A stretch of 64,000 nucleotides of DNA, from the NCBI GenBank assembly GCA_023393755.1, contig JAEXCA010000086.1:3537-67536 (forward strand), written 5' to 3'. Source of the stretch: Actinomycetes bacterium. GTDB taxonomy: Bacteria; Actinomycetota; Actinomycetes; Propionibacteriales; Propionibacteriaceae. Numbering within the stretch: position 1 is the first letter of the stretch; each line of letters opens with the position of its first letter. A model generated the notes under the pieces. That model was not told where the DNA came from, did no database searches, and was given only the letters and a program-made list of their open reading frames with translations. Both the position numbers and the translations under genes were made by a program. This document shows positions 54,068 to 62,210 of this stretch, in pieces.

Positions 54068-55003
54068 TCATGGCTGGCGCAGCAGGTCGCGGGCTGCCAG
54101 CGCGGCCCCCCAGGTGCCGGCGTCCTGACCGAGCCTGGCGGGCAGGATCGGTGGCACCGGCGCGCTGCCGCGCACCGCGCGCAGCAGGTGGGGGAGTGGC
54201 CCGAAGAACTGCTCGCCGGCCTCGGCCAGGCCGCCGCCGAGGATGATCGCCTCCGGCGCCACCAGGGCACAGAGCTGGGCCAGGCCGATCGCCAGGGCGT
54301 CCAGTGCCTCGGCCCAGATCCCCGCGGCGATCGCCTCGCCGGTCGCGGCCCGCCGCAGCACCTCGGCGGCGTCGGCGGCGCTGCCGCTCGCCTCGGCGTA
54401 GCGCCGGGCGATCGCGCCGGCCGAGGAGATGGCCTCCAGGCACCCGCGGTTTCCGCAGGCGCAGAGCGGCCCGGCCGGATCGACCACCGAGTGGCCCAGT
54501 TCGCCGGCCTGGCCGCGGCCGGAGTAGGGCCTGCCGTTCAGCCGCAGTGCTGCGGCGATGCCCGTCCCGATGGTCACCACCGCGACGTCGGTGTAGCCGG
54601 CGGCCGCGCCGAGCCGGTACTCGGCCTCGCCGGCGGCGCGGACGTCGTGCGCCAGAGCGACCGGCAGGTCGATGGCGTCGCCCAGGGCGGCGGTGAACGG
54701 GTAGTTCCGCCAGCCCAGGTTGGCCGAGCGGATGCCGATGCCCGCCGGTTCGTCGACGTGGCCGGGGACGGTGACCCCCACGGCCAGGATCCCGGCCTCG
54801 CGACGGGTGGTGGCGACCAGGTCGCCGACCGCCGCCACCACCGCGCCACCGGGATCGGTGGCGGAACGCGGCGTGGGGGTGCGCCGGATCGGGCCCAGTT
54901 CGCCGGAGGCGTCGAGGACGGCCGACTTCAGCTGGGTGCCGCCGACGTCGATCGCCAGGACCGAGGCCCCGGCTCCGGCGTTGGGCGGCGGGACGGCGGT
55001 CAT
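54068..55003 (-). CDS. ROK-family sugar kinase
   Basis: 311 residues. ATP-phosphate loop LAIDVGGTQLK (D19), catalytic Asp in ALAHDVRAAGEAE, and the ROK zinc signature GHSVVD...CACGNRGCLEAI. Such kinases phosphorylate GlcNAc, GalNAc or ManNAc at O6. Since the ABC importer does not phosphorylate its cargo, a kinase is required; this gene fills that role. Its start overlaps the SIS gene stop (ATGA). Confidence 0.91.
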   Translation of the reverse strand: MTAVPPPNAGAGASVLAIDVGGTQLKSAVLDASGELGPIRRTPTPRSATDPGGAVVAAVGDLVATTRREAGILAVGVTVPGHVDEPAGIGIRSANLGWRNYPFTAALGDAIDLPVALAHDVRAAGEAEYRLGAAAGYTDVAVVTIGTGIAAALRLNGRPYSGRGQAGELGHSVVDPAGPLCACGNRGCLEAISSAGAIARRYAEASGSAADAAEVLRRAATGEAIAAGIWAEALDALAIGLAQLCALVAPEAIILGGGLAEAGEQFFGPLPHLLRAVRGSAPVPPILPARLGQDAGTWGAALAARDLLRQP

Positions 55004-55914
55004 GCCGACAGGATCACCGAGCGGGTGAGGTGCCGGGGAGCGTCGGCGTCGAGGCCACGGGCCCGGGCCCGGGCCAGCGCCACCCGGTGGGCGAGGACGA
55101 GATCCGCCAGCGGGTCGACGTCGTGCTGGACGAAGCTGGCGCCGGTGGCCTGCACGTCCGCGGCCAGCCCCTGCGGGGCCTCTCCGAACAGCCACACCGC
55201 CCGGCCGGCGGTGGAGATGCTCATCGGACCGTGCCGGTACTCCATCGCCGGGTAGGACTCCGTCCACGACTGGGAGGCCTCGCGCATCTTCAGCGCGGCC
55301 TCGTGCGCGATGCCCACCGTCCAGCCACGACCGAGGCAGGTGAGCTGCTCGGCCTCGATCAGCGCGGCCGGCAGGTCGCCGGCGAGGACGGCCCGGGCGT
55401 CGCCGATCGCCGGCGCGAGGTCGGTGCCGTAGGCGGCGCGGGCGAGCGCGATGGTGGTGCTGGCGAACCGGGTCTGGACGACGGAGGACTCGTCGGCGAA
55501 GGGCAGTGGGATGACCTCGTCGGCGAGCGCGGCGACCGGTGAGGCGACATCCGCCACGACGGCGATCCGGCGGGCCGACGCCGGTGCCTGGCGCAGCACG
55601 GTGGCGATCTCGGTGGTGGTGCCGGAGCGGCTGAGAGCCAGGATCAGGTCGTAGTCGCGAGCCGCCAGCGGGGCCTCGGAGGCGGCGAACGAGTCGGTGA
55701 CCCCCAGTCCTGCGGCCTCGCGCAGCGCGGCGAGGCTCTGGGCGACGAACCAGGAGGTGCCGCAACCCACGATCGCCATCCGCCGGCCGGGACTGCGCAG
55801 CAACTCCTGGGCTTCGCTCAGGCCGGCCGCCACCTCCCAGCAGTCGGGCTGGTTGAACAACTCCTCCGCCATGAGCCGCCCGAGCGTGGAGTCGAGATGG
55901 GGTGTTGCCGTCAT
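55000..55914 (-). CDS. SIS-domain sugar isomerase/deaminase (AgaS-like)
   Basis: 304 residues with two SIS domains. SIS1 has MAIVGCGTSWFVAQSL and LALSRSGTTTEIATVL; the second carries TCLGRGWTVGIAHEAALKMRE and ESYPAMEYRHGPMSI, in which the E-x-RHGP motif is typical of AgaS and GlmS-type isomerases. AgaS deaminates and isomerises galactosamine-6-phosphate to tagatose-6-phosphate. The ATG at 55914 has a perfect AGGAG site. First gene of a five-gene coupled group (SIS, ROK, aldolase, nagA, then ald). Two palindromes lie upstream. Confidence 0.9.
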   Translation of the reverse strand: MTATPHLDSTLGRLMAEELFNQPDCWEVAAGLSEAQELLRSPGRRMAIVGCGTSWFVAQSLAALREAAGLGVTDSFAASEAPLAARDYDLILALSRSGTTTEIATVLRQAPASARRIAVVADVASPVAALADEVIPLPFADESSVVQTRFASTTIALARAAYGTDLAPAIGDARAVLAGDLPAALIEAEQLTCLGRGWTVGIAHEAALKMREASQSWTESYPAMEYRHGPMSISTAGRAVWLFGEAPQGLAADVQATGASFVQHDVDPLADLVLAHRVALARARARGLDADAPRHLTRSVILSA

Positions 55915-55949
55915 GGCACGTGCTCCTGCCTGTGCGATCCTTTGCGCGT

Positions 55950-55990
55950 CATTCATGATCATAAATGATTGGAACGCCACTCGTCCAATC
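55950..55990 (-). promoter_or_regulatory. Promoter and two palindromes upstream of the SIS gene
   Basis: An 18-base near-perfect palindrome at 55950-55967 (core ATGATCAT) and a second inverted repeat GATTGG-11 bases-CCAATC at 55968-55990. On the minus strand a -10 TATGAT falls inside the first, with TTGGAC about 19 bases upstream as -35. The layout suits repression of the amino-sugar operon. Confidence 0.6.
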
Positions 55991-56083
55991 AAACACATGC
56001 GCTTCGTTGGCAGATTTTGGAAGCAGGCGGCTGATCCGAGCCGCGAACGTGCGTGGGTCGACCGGGTCGGTGGTCAGTCCCGC

Positions 56084-56872
56084 TCACTCCGCGATGACGA
56101 CCTCGACGCCGGTCTCGGCGAAGGCCCGTCGCTGCTCCTCGGTGATCCCGGAGTCGGTCAGCAGCACGGTGCTGTTGCGCGGCAGGTTCATCGAGGCGAA
56201 GGCCCGGCGGCCGATCTTGCTCGAGTCCGCCACGATCACCACCTTGCCCGCGCGGCGCGCCATCAGCGAGTTGACCCTCGCCTCCAGTTCGTCGTGCAGG
56301 GTCGGCCCGATCGCCGGGTCGACCCCATTCGCCCCGATGAAGGCGATGTCGATGGTGAGCTCGTGCAGCGTCGCCTCGGCGAACGGGCCGACCAGCTCGT
56401 AGGAGCGCGGGTTCAGCACGCCGCCGGTGAGCACCGTCTTGATCTGGGGACGCATCGCCAGCTGCGAGGCGATGTTCACCGCGTTGGTGACGATCGTCAG
56501 GGTGTTGCCGCCGTTCGACTCGCCCAGATCGGCGCGGGCGCCCAGGGTGGTGGCCACCGCCGTGGTGGTCGTCCCACCGCTCAGCCCGACCACGCTCTCC
56601 TTGCTCACCAGGTCGCTGGCGGCCCTGGCGATCCGGTCCTTCTGGTCGGCGTGCTGCTCGCTCTTGTAGCGGATCGGCAGGTCGTAGGCGACCTCGAGGG
56701 AGAGCGCACCGCCTCGCGTCCGGGCCAGCAGCCGCTGCTCGGCTAGGGTGTCCAGGTCACGCCGGGCGGTGGCCGGCGAGACCGCCATGGCCTCGACGAT
56801 CTCATCGACCTGCAACTGGCCGCGTTCGGCGAGGAGTTCGAGCAGCGATGCCAGGCGAAGCGAGCGGTTCAC
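56084..56872 (-). CDS. DeoR-family transcriptional regulator (AgaR-like)
   Basis: 262 residues. DeoR helix-turn-helix (LLELLAERGQLQVDEIVEAM... SPATARRDLDTLAEQRLLAR), followed by a sugar-phosphate-binding domain with VVGLSGGTTTTAVATTL, NAVNIASQLA, VLTGGVLNPRSYELVGP, FIGANGVDPAIG and KVVIVADSSKIGRRAFA. Such repressors respond to phosphorylated sugars. GTG start with GAGAGGA upstream. It lies between the SIS operon and the Gfo/Idh gene, the likely master regulator of the locus. Confidence 0.9.
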   Translation of the reverse strand: MNRSLRLASLLELLAERGQLQVDEIVEAMAVSPATARRDLDTLAEQRLLARTRGGALSLEVAYDLPIRYKSEQHADQKDRIARAASDLVSKESVVGLSGGTTTTAVATTLGARADLGESNGGNTLTIVTNAVNIASQLAMRPQIKTVLTGGVLNPRSYELVGPFAEATLHELTIDIAFIGANGVDPAIGPTLHDELEARVNSLMARRAGKVVIVADSSKIGRRAFASMNLPRNSTVLLTDSGITEEQRRAFAETGVEVVIAE

Positions 56873-56957
56873 GTGAGTCCTCTCCGAGAAGGCCGGGCCG
56901 CGGCGACCGGGTACGGCAGGCGTGAAGAGAATAGAGGTAGACCGCACCGGGATGCGA

Positions 56958-56976
56958 TCACTTCAGATCGTTTCAG
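56958..56976 (-). promoter_or_regulatory. Candidate DeoR auto-operator
   Basis: On the minus strand TGAAACGATCTGAAGTGA resembles the tandem GCGAAAGTGA site at the ABC promoter (GAAA...GAA(A)GTGA). It is about 86 bases upstream of the regulator gene. The match is imperfect. Confidence 0.35.
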
Positions 56977-56987
56977 GCCGGTATCGC

Positions 56988-58151
56988 TCACGTCAGTGAG
57001 AATTCTGCTGAGAGCGCAGCGGCCACGGACGGGGGCGGGGGAGGGATCTCCACCGGGACGCCGCCGGACCGCAGCGAGATGGTGGCGGCCTCGCCCGCGG
57101 CCACCGCCTCCCGCGCGGCGACCGGGGAGGTCTCGGTCGAGCCGCCGTCGCGGGCGTACGCCACGAACTCGTCGATCAGGACGGGGTCCGCGCCGCCGTG
57201 GCTTCCGCTGCCGGCGTCGAACTGGTGCACCTGGTCGGGTGGTGCGTAGCCGGCGTGACGCCGGTTCCACAGCAGCACCTGGCCGGATTCGGTGTCGCCG
57301 ACGTTCTCCAGCCGGCCGTGGGTGCCGATGACGGTGTAGTTGCGCCAGTAGTCGGGGGTGAAGTGGCACTGCTGGTAGCTGGCCATCACGCCGTTGTCCA
57401 GCTCCATCAGCATCATCGAGATGTCCTCGACGTCGATCACCGGATGCAGCCGGGAGAGGCTGGCCGGGGGCCACAGGTCGGGCTCGGCCACCTGGGGGGC
57501 CCGCTGGTCGGTCGCCGTCGAGCGGGAGCCCTCGCCGTACAGCGCCAGTCTGCCGAGCGCGGTGACCCGCCGGCTCACCCCGCCGGCCAGCCAGTGGATC
57601 ACGTCCAGGTCGTGCGCACCCTTCTGCAGCAGCAGGCCGGTGGTGTTGCGCCGGTCGGCATGCCAGTCCTTGAAGTAGTAGTCGCCGCCGTTGCCGACGA
57701 AGTGGCGGCACCAGACCGCCTTCACCTCGCCGATCGCGTCCTCCGCGATGAGCCGGCGCATGGTCCGCACCATCGGGAAGTGGCGCATATTGTGGCCGAC
57801 GTACAGCCGGGCGCCGTGCTCGACCGCGGCCCGCAGGACGCGGTCGGCATCGGCGGTGGTGATCGCCAGCGGCTTCTCGCAGAAGACCGTGATGCCGCGG
57901 CTCAGCGCCGCGACGGCGATCTCGGCGTGGGTGTGGTCGGGGCTCAGGACCATCACCGCGTCGACCGGGCCGGCCAGCAGTTCGTCCAGGCCGGTGGTCA
58001 GCACGGCCCGGGGGTGGACCGCCCGGGCCCGTTCCAGCGCGGCCGGATCCGGATCGCAGATCGCGCTCACCCGGGCCCCGGGGTGGGCGTCGACCAGTTC
58101 CCCGAGCAGGGAGCGGTTGCCGAACCCGATCAGGCCGACCTGCAGTGTCAT
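56988..58151 (-). CDS. Gfo/Idh/MocA-family NAD-dependent protein (possible oxidoreductase or GH109-like glycosidase)
   Basis: 387 residues. N-terminal Rossmann fold (VGLIGFGNRSLLGELVDAH), the CEKPLAIT motif with K93, VGHNMRHFPMVR, and the C-terminal domain with NTTGLLLQKGAHDLDVIHWL (H180, D181). Family members oxidise sugars or, in GH109, use NAD to cleave alpha-N-acetylgalactosaminides by a redox-elimination route. The neighbouring Aga-like genes make the second option attractive, but I cannot assign it from sequence. Ends 115 bases before the regulator gene. Confidence 0.85.
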   Translation of the reverse strand: MTLQVGLIGFGNRSLLGELVDAHPGARVSAICDPDPAALERARAVHPRAVLTTGLDELLAGPVDAVMVLSPDHTHAEIAVAALSRGITVFCEKPLAITTADADRVLRAAVEHGARLYVGHNMRHFPMVRTMRRLIAEDAIGEVKAVWCRHFVGNGGDYYFKDWHADRRNTTGLLLQKGAHDLDVIHWLAGGVSRRVTALGRLALYGEGSRSTATDQRAPQVAEPDLWPPASLSRLHPVIDVEDISMMLMELDNGVMASYQQCHFTPDYWRNYTVIGTHGRLENVGDTESGQVLLWNRRHAGYAPPDQVHQFDAGSGSHGGADPVLIDEFVAYARDGGSTETSPVAAREAVAAGEAATISLRSGGVPVEIPPPPPSVAAALSAEFSLT

Positions 58152-58166
58152 CGGAACCCTTCTGTC

Positions 58167-59963
58167 CTAGATGTACTGATCATCGTGCGGCATCGGCCGG
58201 GCCGCCACCAGGGGGTGCCGGGCGTGCACGGTGTGGATCCAGCGCCAGCCCGGTCCGTCCGGCGCCACCACGTGGGCGGCCACCAGTCGCTCCAGGGCGC
58301 CCGGCGGCAGGCTCGCCGGGTCGACCGCCGGGGAGTCGACGGGCGCCTGGGCGTTCAGCGCGGCGATCAGCCCGGGGAAGGCCGCCTCCAGCCGGTCGGA
58401 GACGTAGAGGGTGCCCTCCATGAAGTACGCCTCGTAGGGCTGGTCGTCGCCGCGCCGGGGGGTGAGCGCGATGGTGACCCGCAGCGGTCCCGCGACCGCG
58501 ATCCCCGGCTCTCCCTCGCGCGGGCGGTGGATCACGTCGATGTTGTAGTACAGGTTGATGTCGGCCCGGTCGTCGAAGGCGGCGGCGTGGATCTCGGCGA
58601 CGCCGTCGGCATCGGTGATCGCGGTGAGCTGGAGGGGGGCCTCCTCCTGCGGGACGGTGGTGTAGCTGCCGTCCGGGTTCCACACCTCGACGAACCGGAA
58701 GGTGAGCTCGGCACCGGCCAGCGGCTCGCCGCCGACGGTCAGCCGGGAGGCGAACCGGTTGACGTACTGCCTGCCCTCCTCGTCGAACAGCCGCTCCAGG
58801 GTGAGTTTGGGGGACGCCGGCAGGGTGTTGTCGATCTCGAAGATGTCCACCCCGATGGTCATGTCCTGATGGCCGAACGGGGCGTCACTGCCGACATGGC
58901 CGTAGTTGGCGATCCTGCCGTCCGGCAGTTCGATCAGGTACGGCTGGTAGAGGCTGGGCGGCAGCCCCTCGACCGGCAGCCAGTTGCGTCCGTCGTCGTT
59001 GGAGACCGAGTAGTGCTTGTTCCGCCGGGCGCCGACCAGCAGGCCGTCGGACCGGGCGACGACGGTCTCCGGTACCCAGCCGCCCTGCGGGTTGCCGGAC
59101 GGGTCGGGCGGGGAACCGATCTCGATCGACAGCAGCGAGCCGTTGATCCAGCGGCCGTCGCGGCGTTCCACCACCTGCCGTGCCACCGGGGTCGCCTGGA
59201 CGTCCCCGGCGATGAACAGCAGCGACCCGTCCGGTCGCTCCACGACGTCGTACTCGTGGGCCCCGATCCCGGGCAGGACGTAGTGCGGCCCGCTGTACTC
59301 CCGGCCGTCGGTGGTGGTGAGGAAGAAGGTCTGGATCTTCGACAGGTAGGTCTCCCCGGGGAACATCGAGTTGCGGGTCGGCCGCTCGTGGTTCCCGCCC
59401 CAGGGGGTGCCGTAGAGCGAGGCCAGCACGATGGCCGTGCCGTCCTTCAGCCGGCGGGTGCGCCAGACGTAGCAGTTGGTGCCGGGCAGCAGCGGCGGAA
59501 GGACCTCCCAGGTGGTTCCCCCGTCGGTGCTCTCCCGGACGTCGATGTAGTCGCCGCCGCTGGTCCGGTCCTGGTTCACCTTGCGGACCTCGAGGCCGAT
59601 GATCCGGCCGTCGGGGAAGCCGATGTTGGTGAAGGCGCCGTCCTCGATCCGGCACCGGCCGGTCTCGGTGTAGTGCACGCCGTCCGTGGTGCGCAGGTAC
59701 ACCCGCTCGGAGACCAGCGTCGGGCTGGCCAGGTAGATCGCGCCGTAGGAGACCGGCAGGCTGGCCGCCTCGACCAGCTCCACCGGGGCCTTCTCGTAGT
59801 GGGGGTTCGGTGCCTGTTTGGTCTCCTTGAAGGAGACGCCGATCGAGCCGTCGCCGTACTCGAAGGCGGTCACCCAGGCGGTGAAGCCCGGCCGGACGTC
59901 GGGGGCGTACACCTCGAGCCGCTGGGCGTGGCTGGGCCGGACAAAGGGAAGGCTGCTGGTCAT
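58167..59963 (-). CDS. Cytoplasmic Asp-box (sialidase-fold) protein
   Basis: 598 residues with no signal peptide. A six-bladed propeller is indicated by Asp-boxes STDGGTTW (145-152) and SNDDGRNW (321-328) and degenerate ones at 92-98 and 217-223. The canonical N-terminal FRIP Arg motif of sialidases is not visible. A C-terminal beta-sandwich (about 390-520) and a helical tail follow. It may cleave an imported glycan. Co-directional with the Gfo/Idh gene 15 bases away, divergent from the ABC importer. No strong ribosome site. Confidence 0.8.
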   Translation of the reverse strand: MTSSLPFVRPSHAQRLEVYAPDVRPGFTAWVTAFEYGDGSIGVSFKETKQAPNPHYEKAPVELVEAASLPVSYGAIYLASPTLVSERVYLRTTDGVHYTETGRCRIEDGAFTNIGFPDGRIIGLEVRKVNQDRTSGGDYIDVRESTDGGTTWEVLPPLLPGTNCYVWRTRRLKDGTAIVLASLYGTPWGGNHERPTRNSMFPGETYLSKIQTFFLTTTDGREYSGPHYVLPGIGAHEYDVVERPDGSLLFIAGDVQATPVARQVVERRDGRWINGSLLSIEIGSPPDPSGNPQGGWVPETVVARSDGLLVGARRNKHYSVSNDDGRNWLPVEGLPPSLYQPYLIELPDGRIANYGHVGSDAPFGHQDMTIGVDIFEIDNTLPASPKLTLERLFDEEGRQYVNRFASRLTVGGEPLAGAELTFRFVEVWNPDGSYTTVPQEEAPLQLTAITDADGVAEIHAAAFDDRADINLYYNIDVIHRPREGEPGIAVAGPLRVTIALTPRRGDDQPYEAYFMEGTLYVSDRLEAAFPGLIAALNAQAPVDSPAVDPASLPPGALERLVAAHVVAPDGPGWRWIHTVHARHPLVAARPMPHDDQYI

Positions 59964-60037
59964 GGGCTGGTCCAATCGTTGATCAACGGGCCGCACTGGT
60001 CGCCCTCACCTGACGGAGGGACTAGGGTCCACCATAC

Positions 60038-60064
60038 GCGAAAGTGAGCGAAAGTGACTATAAT
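60038..60064 (+). promoter_or_regulatory. ABC-importer promoter with tandem operator GCGAAAGTGA x2
   Basis: Exact tandem repeats GCGAAAGTGA at 60038-60047 and 60048-60057 abut a perfect -10 TATAAT (60059-60064). The repeat occupies the -35 position. GAAAG-type tandem sites are typical of DeoR/AgaR regulators, one of which is encoded 3 kb away. Confidence 0.72.
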
Positions 60065-60137
60065 CGACCGATTCGTGGGGTAACTTGTCACTAAGCATCA
60101 CCAAGGGACGCAAGTGTGCGACTGAAGCCGAGGTTCA

Positions 60138-61145
60138 ATGACGACGCAGGGTGAGACGGCCGGTAGACCCGGCGCGGTTCCGGGAGGCGCCGAGCGCGCG
60201 CCGATCGACTGGCGCAAGGAGAGGGGGCCGGTGGAGCGGGCGTACCGCTACGTGCGCAAGCACTGGTTCACGTACCTGCTGGTGCTGCCGGGACTGCTCT
60301 TCCTGCTGATCTTCAACTACGGGCCGATGTACGGCATCCAGCTCGCCTTCAAGGACTTCAGCGTGGCGAAGGGGATCTGGGGCAGCCCCTGGGTGGGCTT
60401 CGACCACTTCGTCAGGATGGCGAACGACCCGGTGTTCTGGAACGCCCTGGGCAACACCATCCAGATCAACCTGCTCAACATCCTGTTCGGCTTCACCTTC
60501 AACATCCTGCTGGCGCTGATGATCAACGAGCTGCGGCTGCGCTGGCTGAAGTCGACCGTCCAGACCCTGGTCTACCTGCCCTACTTCCTCTCCTGGGTGG
60601 TCTTCGCCGGCCTCGTGGGCGCGATCCTCTCGCTGGCCAGCGACGGCGGTGTGGTCAACACCCTGCTGGTGAGCTTCGGGTTCCAGGAGGTCGACTTCCT
60701 GCGCTCCCCGGAACTGTTCCAGCCCGTGCTGGTGGTGACCAACATCATCAAGACCGCCGGCTACAGCTCGATCATCTACCTGGCCGCGATCGCCAGCGCC
60801 GACCCCGCCCTCTACGAGAGCGCCGCGCTCGACGGCTGCAACCGGCTCCACATGATGTGGTACATCACCCTGCCGCGGATCATGCCGAGCATCGTCGTGC
60901 TGCTGATCCTCCAGCTGGCGACGGTGTTCCAGTCCAACTTCGACCAGGTCTACAACCTGTACTCCAGCTTCGTGCTCAGCACCGGTGACGTGCTGTCGAC
61001 CTACATCTACCGGATCAGCCTCGGCGGTGGTGGCAACTTCGAGCTCTCCACCGCGGTCAACCTGCTGTTCAACCTGGCCGGCCTGATCATCATCATCTTC
61101 ACCAACCGGATCGTGAAGCGGCTCGACGTCATGGGCATCTTCTAG
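60138..61145 (+). CDS. ABC transporter permease, LplB family
   Basis: 335 residues, six membrane helices. The basic N-terminus (RYVRKHWFTYLLVLPGLLFLL) and FNYGPMYGIQLAFKDFSV are typical of LplB/YteP-type sugar permeases; the EAA loop that docks the ATPase reads ESAALDGCNRLHMMWYITLPRI. No ATPase gene is found nearby, as is usual for this group, which shares a general MsmX-type ATPase. The second permease starts 8 bases after it. Probably imports an oligosaccharide. Confidence 0.92.
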   Translation: MTTQGETAGRPGAVPGGAERAPIDWRKERGPVERAYRYVRKHWFTYLLVLPGLLFLLIFNYGPMYGIQLAFKDFSVAKGIWGSPWVGFDHFVRMANDPVFWNALGNTIQINLLNILFGFTFNILLALMINELRLRWLKSTVQTLVYLPYFLSWVVFAGLVGAILSLASDGGVVNTLLVSFGFQEVDFLRSPELFQPVLVVTNIIKTAGYSSIIYLAAIASADPALYESAALDGCNRLHMMWYITLPRIMPSIVVLLILQLATVFQSNFDQVYNLYSSFVLSTGDVLSTYIYRISLGGGGNFELSTAVNLLFNLAGLIIIIFTNRIVKRLDVMGIF

Positions 61146-61153
61146 GAGGCATT

Positions 61154-62077
61154 GTGAGTTCCACCATCGCCCGCGCCGTGGGGGGTCGCCGCCGCAAGTG
61201 GCTGCGGTTCGGCTTTCTGGATGTCTTCGTCGTGCTCTTCACCGTGGGCTTCGCGCTGATCTGCTTCTACCCGATGTGGTACGTCTTCCTGGCGTCGATC
61301 ACGCCCTACAGCGAGTTCATCCAGCAGCGGCTGATGCTCTGGTTCCCGAGCACCGTCGACTTCCAGTACTACGTCGCGGTGTTCTCCACCGAGGTGTTCG
61401 CCAATGCCCTGTTCGTCTCCGTCTCCAAGACGGTGCTGGGCACCTTCCTGTCCGTCCTGGTGACCTCGATGATGGCCTACGGGGTCTCCAAGACCCACAT
61501 CAAGGGCATGCCGGTGATCAACGCCCTGGTGGTGTTCACCATGCTGTTCTCCGGCGGCCTGATCCCGGAGTACATGCTGTACCACAGCCTCGGCCTGCTC
61601 CGGACCTTCTGGGTGATGGTGCTGCCGGCCACGATGAGCATCTTCTACTTCATCATCATGCGCAACTACTTCTCCTACGCCGCCCCCAAGGAGCTGGAGG
61701 AGGCCGCGATGATCGACGGGGCCAGCGAGGTCCGGATCTTCTTCCAGGTCATCCTGCCCACCGCCAAGCCGATGCTGGCAGCGGTGGCGCTGTTCATCGC
61801 GGTCAACCACTGGAACGACTTCTACACCTACATGATGTTCGTCTCCAACCAGCCCGACCTGCAGCCCTTCGCCTGGGTGCTGCGCCGCACGCTGGTCGAT
61901 CCGTCGCTGATGAACCAGATCCGCAACGAGGCCACCGCCGGCGGGATGCCGATCCTGCCGCCGATCGGCCTGCGGATGGCCACCATCATCATCGCGATGC
62001 TGCCGATCCTGATGCTCTATCCGTTCCTGCAGCCGTTCTTCGCCAAGGGGATGATGCTCGGTGCGCTGAAGGAGTGA
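61154..62077 (+). CDS. ABC transporter permease, YtcP/LplC family
   Basis: 307 residues, six helices. ICFYPMWYVFLASITPYSEF near the N-terminus is a hallmark of YtcP/LplC permeases; the EAA loop reads ELEEAAMIDGASEVRIFFQVILP. GTG start after AGGAGG in the preceding stop region. Forms a heterodimer with the LplB-like permease. The C-terminus FFAKGMMLGALKE is conserved. Confidence 0.93.
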   Translation: MSSTIARAVGGRRRKWLRFGFLDVFVVLFTVGFALICFYPMWYVFLASITPYSEFIQQRLMLWFPSTVDFQYYVAVFSTEVFANALFVSVSKTVLGTFLSVLVTSMMAYGVSKTHIKGMPVINALVVFTMLFSGGLIPEYMLYHSLGLLRTFWVMVLPATMSIFYFIIMRNYFSYAAPKELEEAAMIDGASEVRIFFQVILPTAKPMLAAVALFIAVNHWNDFYTYMMFVSNQPDLQPFAWVLRRTLVDPSLMNQIRNEATAGGMPILPPIGLRMATIIIAMLPILMLYPFLQPFFAKGMMLGALKE

Positions 62078-62102
62078 CATCGAGTGACTGCATGTGATAG
62101 AA

Positions 62103-62128
62103 ATTGATCTAAACACAGCCGGATCAAT
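62103..62128 (+). repeat. Short stem-loop in the AT-rich leader of the binding-protein gene
   Basis: ATTGATC (62103-62109) and GATCAAT (62122-62128) with a 12-base loop, in a 133-base AT-rich gap between the permease and solute-binding genes. It could stabilise or process the mRNA so that the binding protein is made in excess. Confidence 0.45.
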
Positions 62129-62210
62129 CAGAATCCGTCTCAGAGGCATCTATATCCAGTCATCCACATCGCGTGACCTATCCACAAGTACCTTCAGAGA
62201 GGAAGCACGA

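Noticed and set aside
58167..59963. Calling the propeller protein an exo-alpha-sialidase
   Set aside because: Asp-boxes show the fold only; the FRIP Arg motif and an export signal are not seen, and there are no sialic-acid genes (lyase, epimerase) nearby.
57198..60047. 949-codon open frame on the plus strand across the Gfo/Idh and propeller genes
   Set aside because: Antisense shadow of two recognised genes; no domains.
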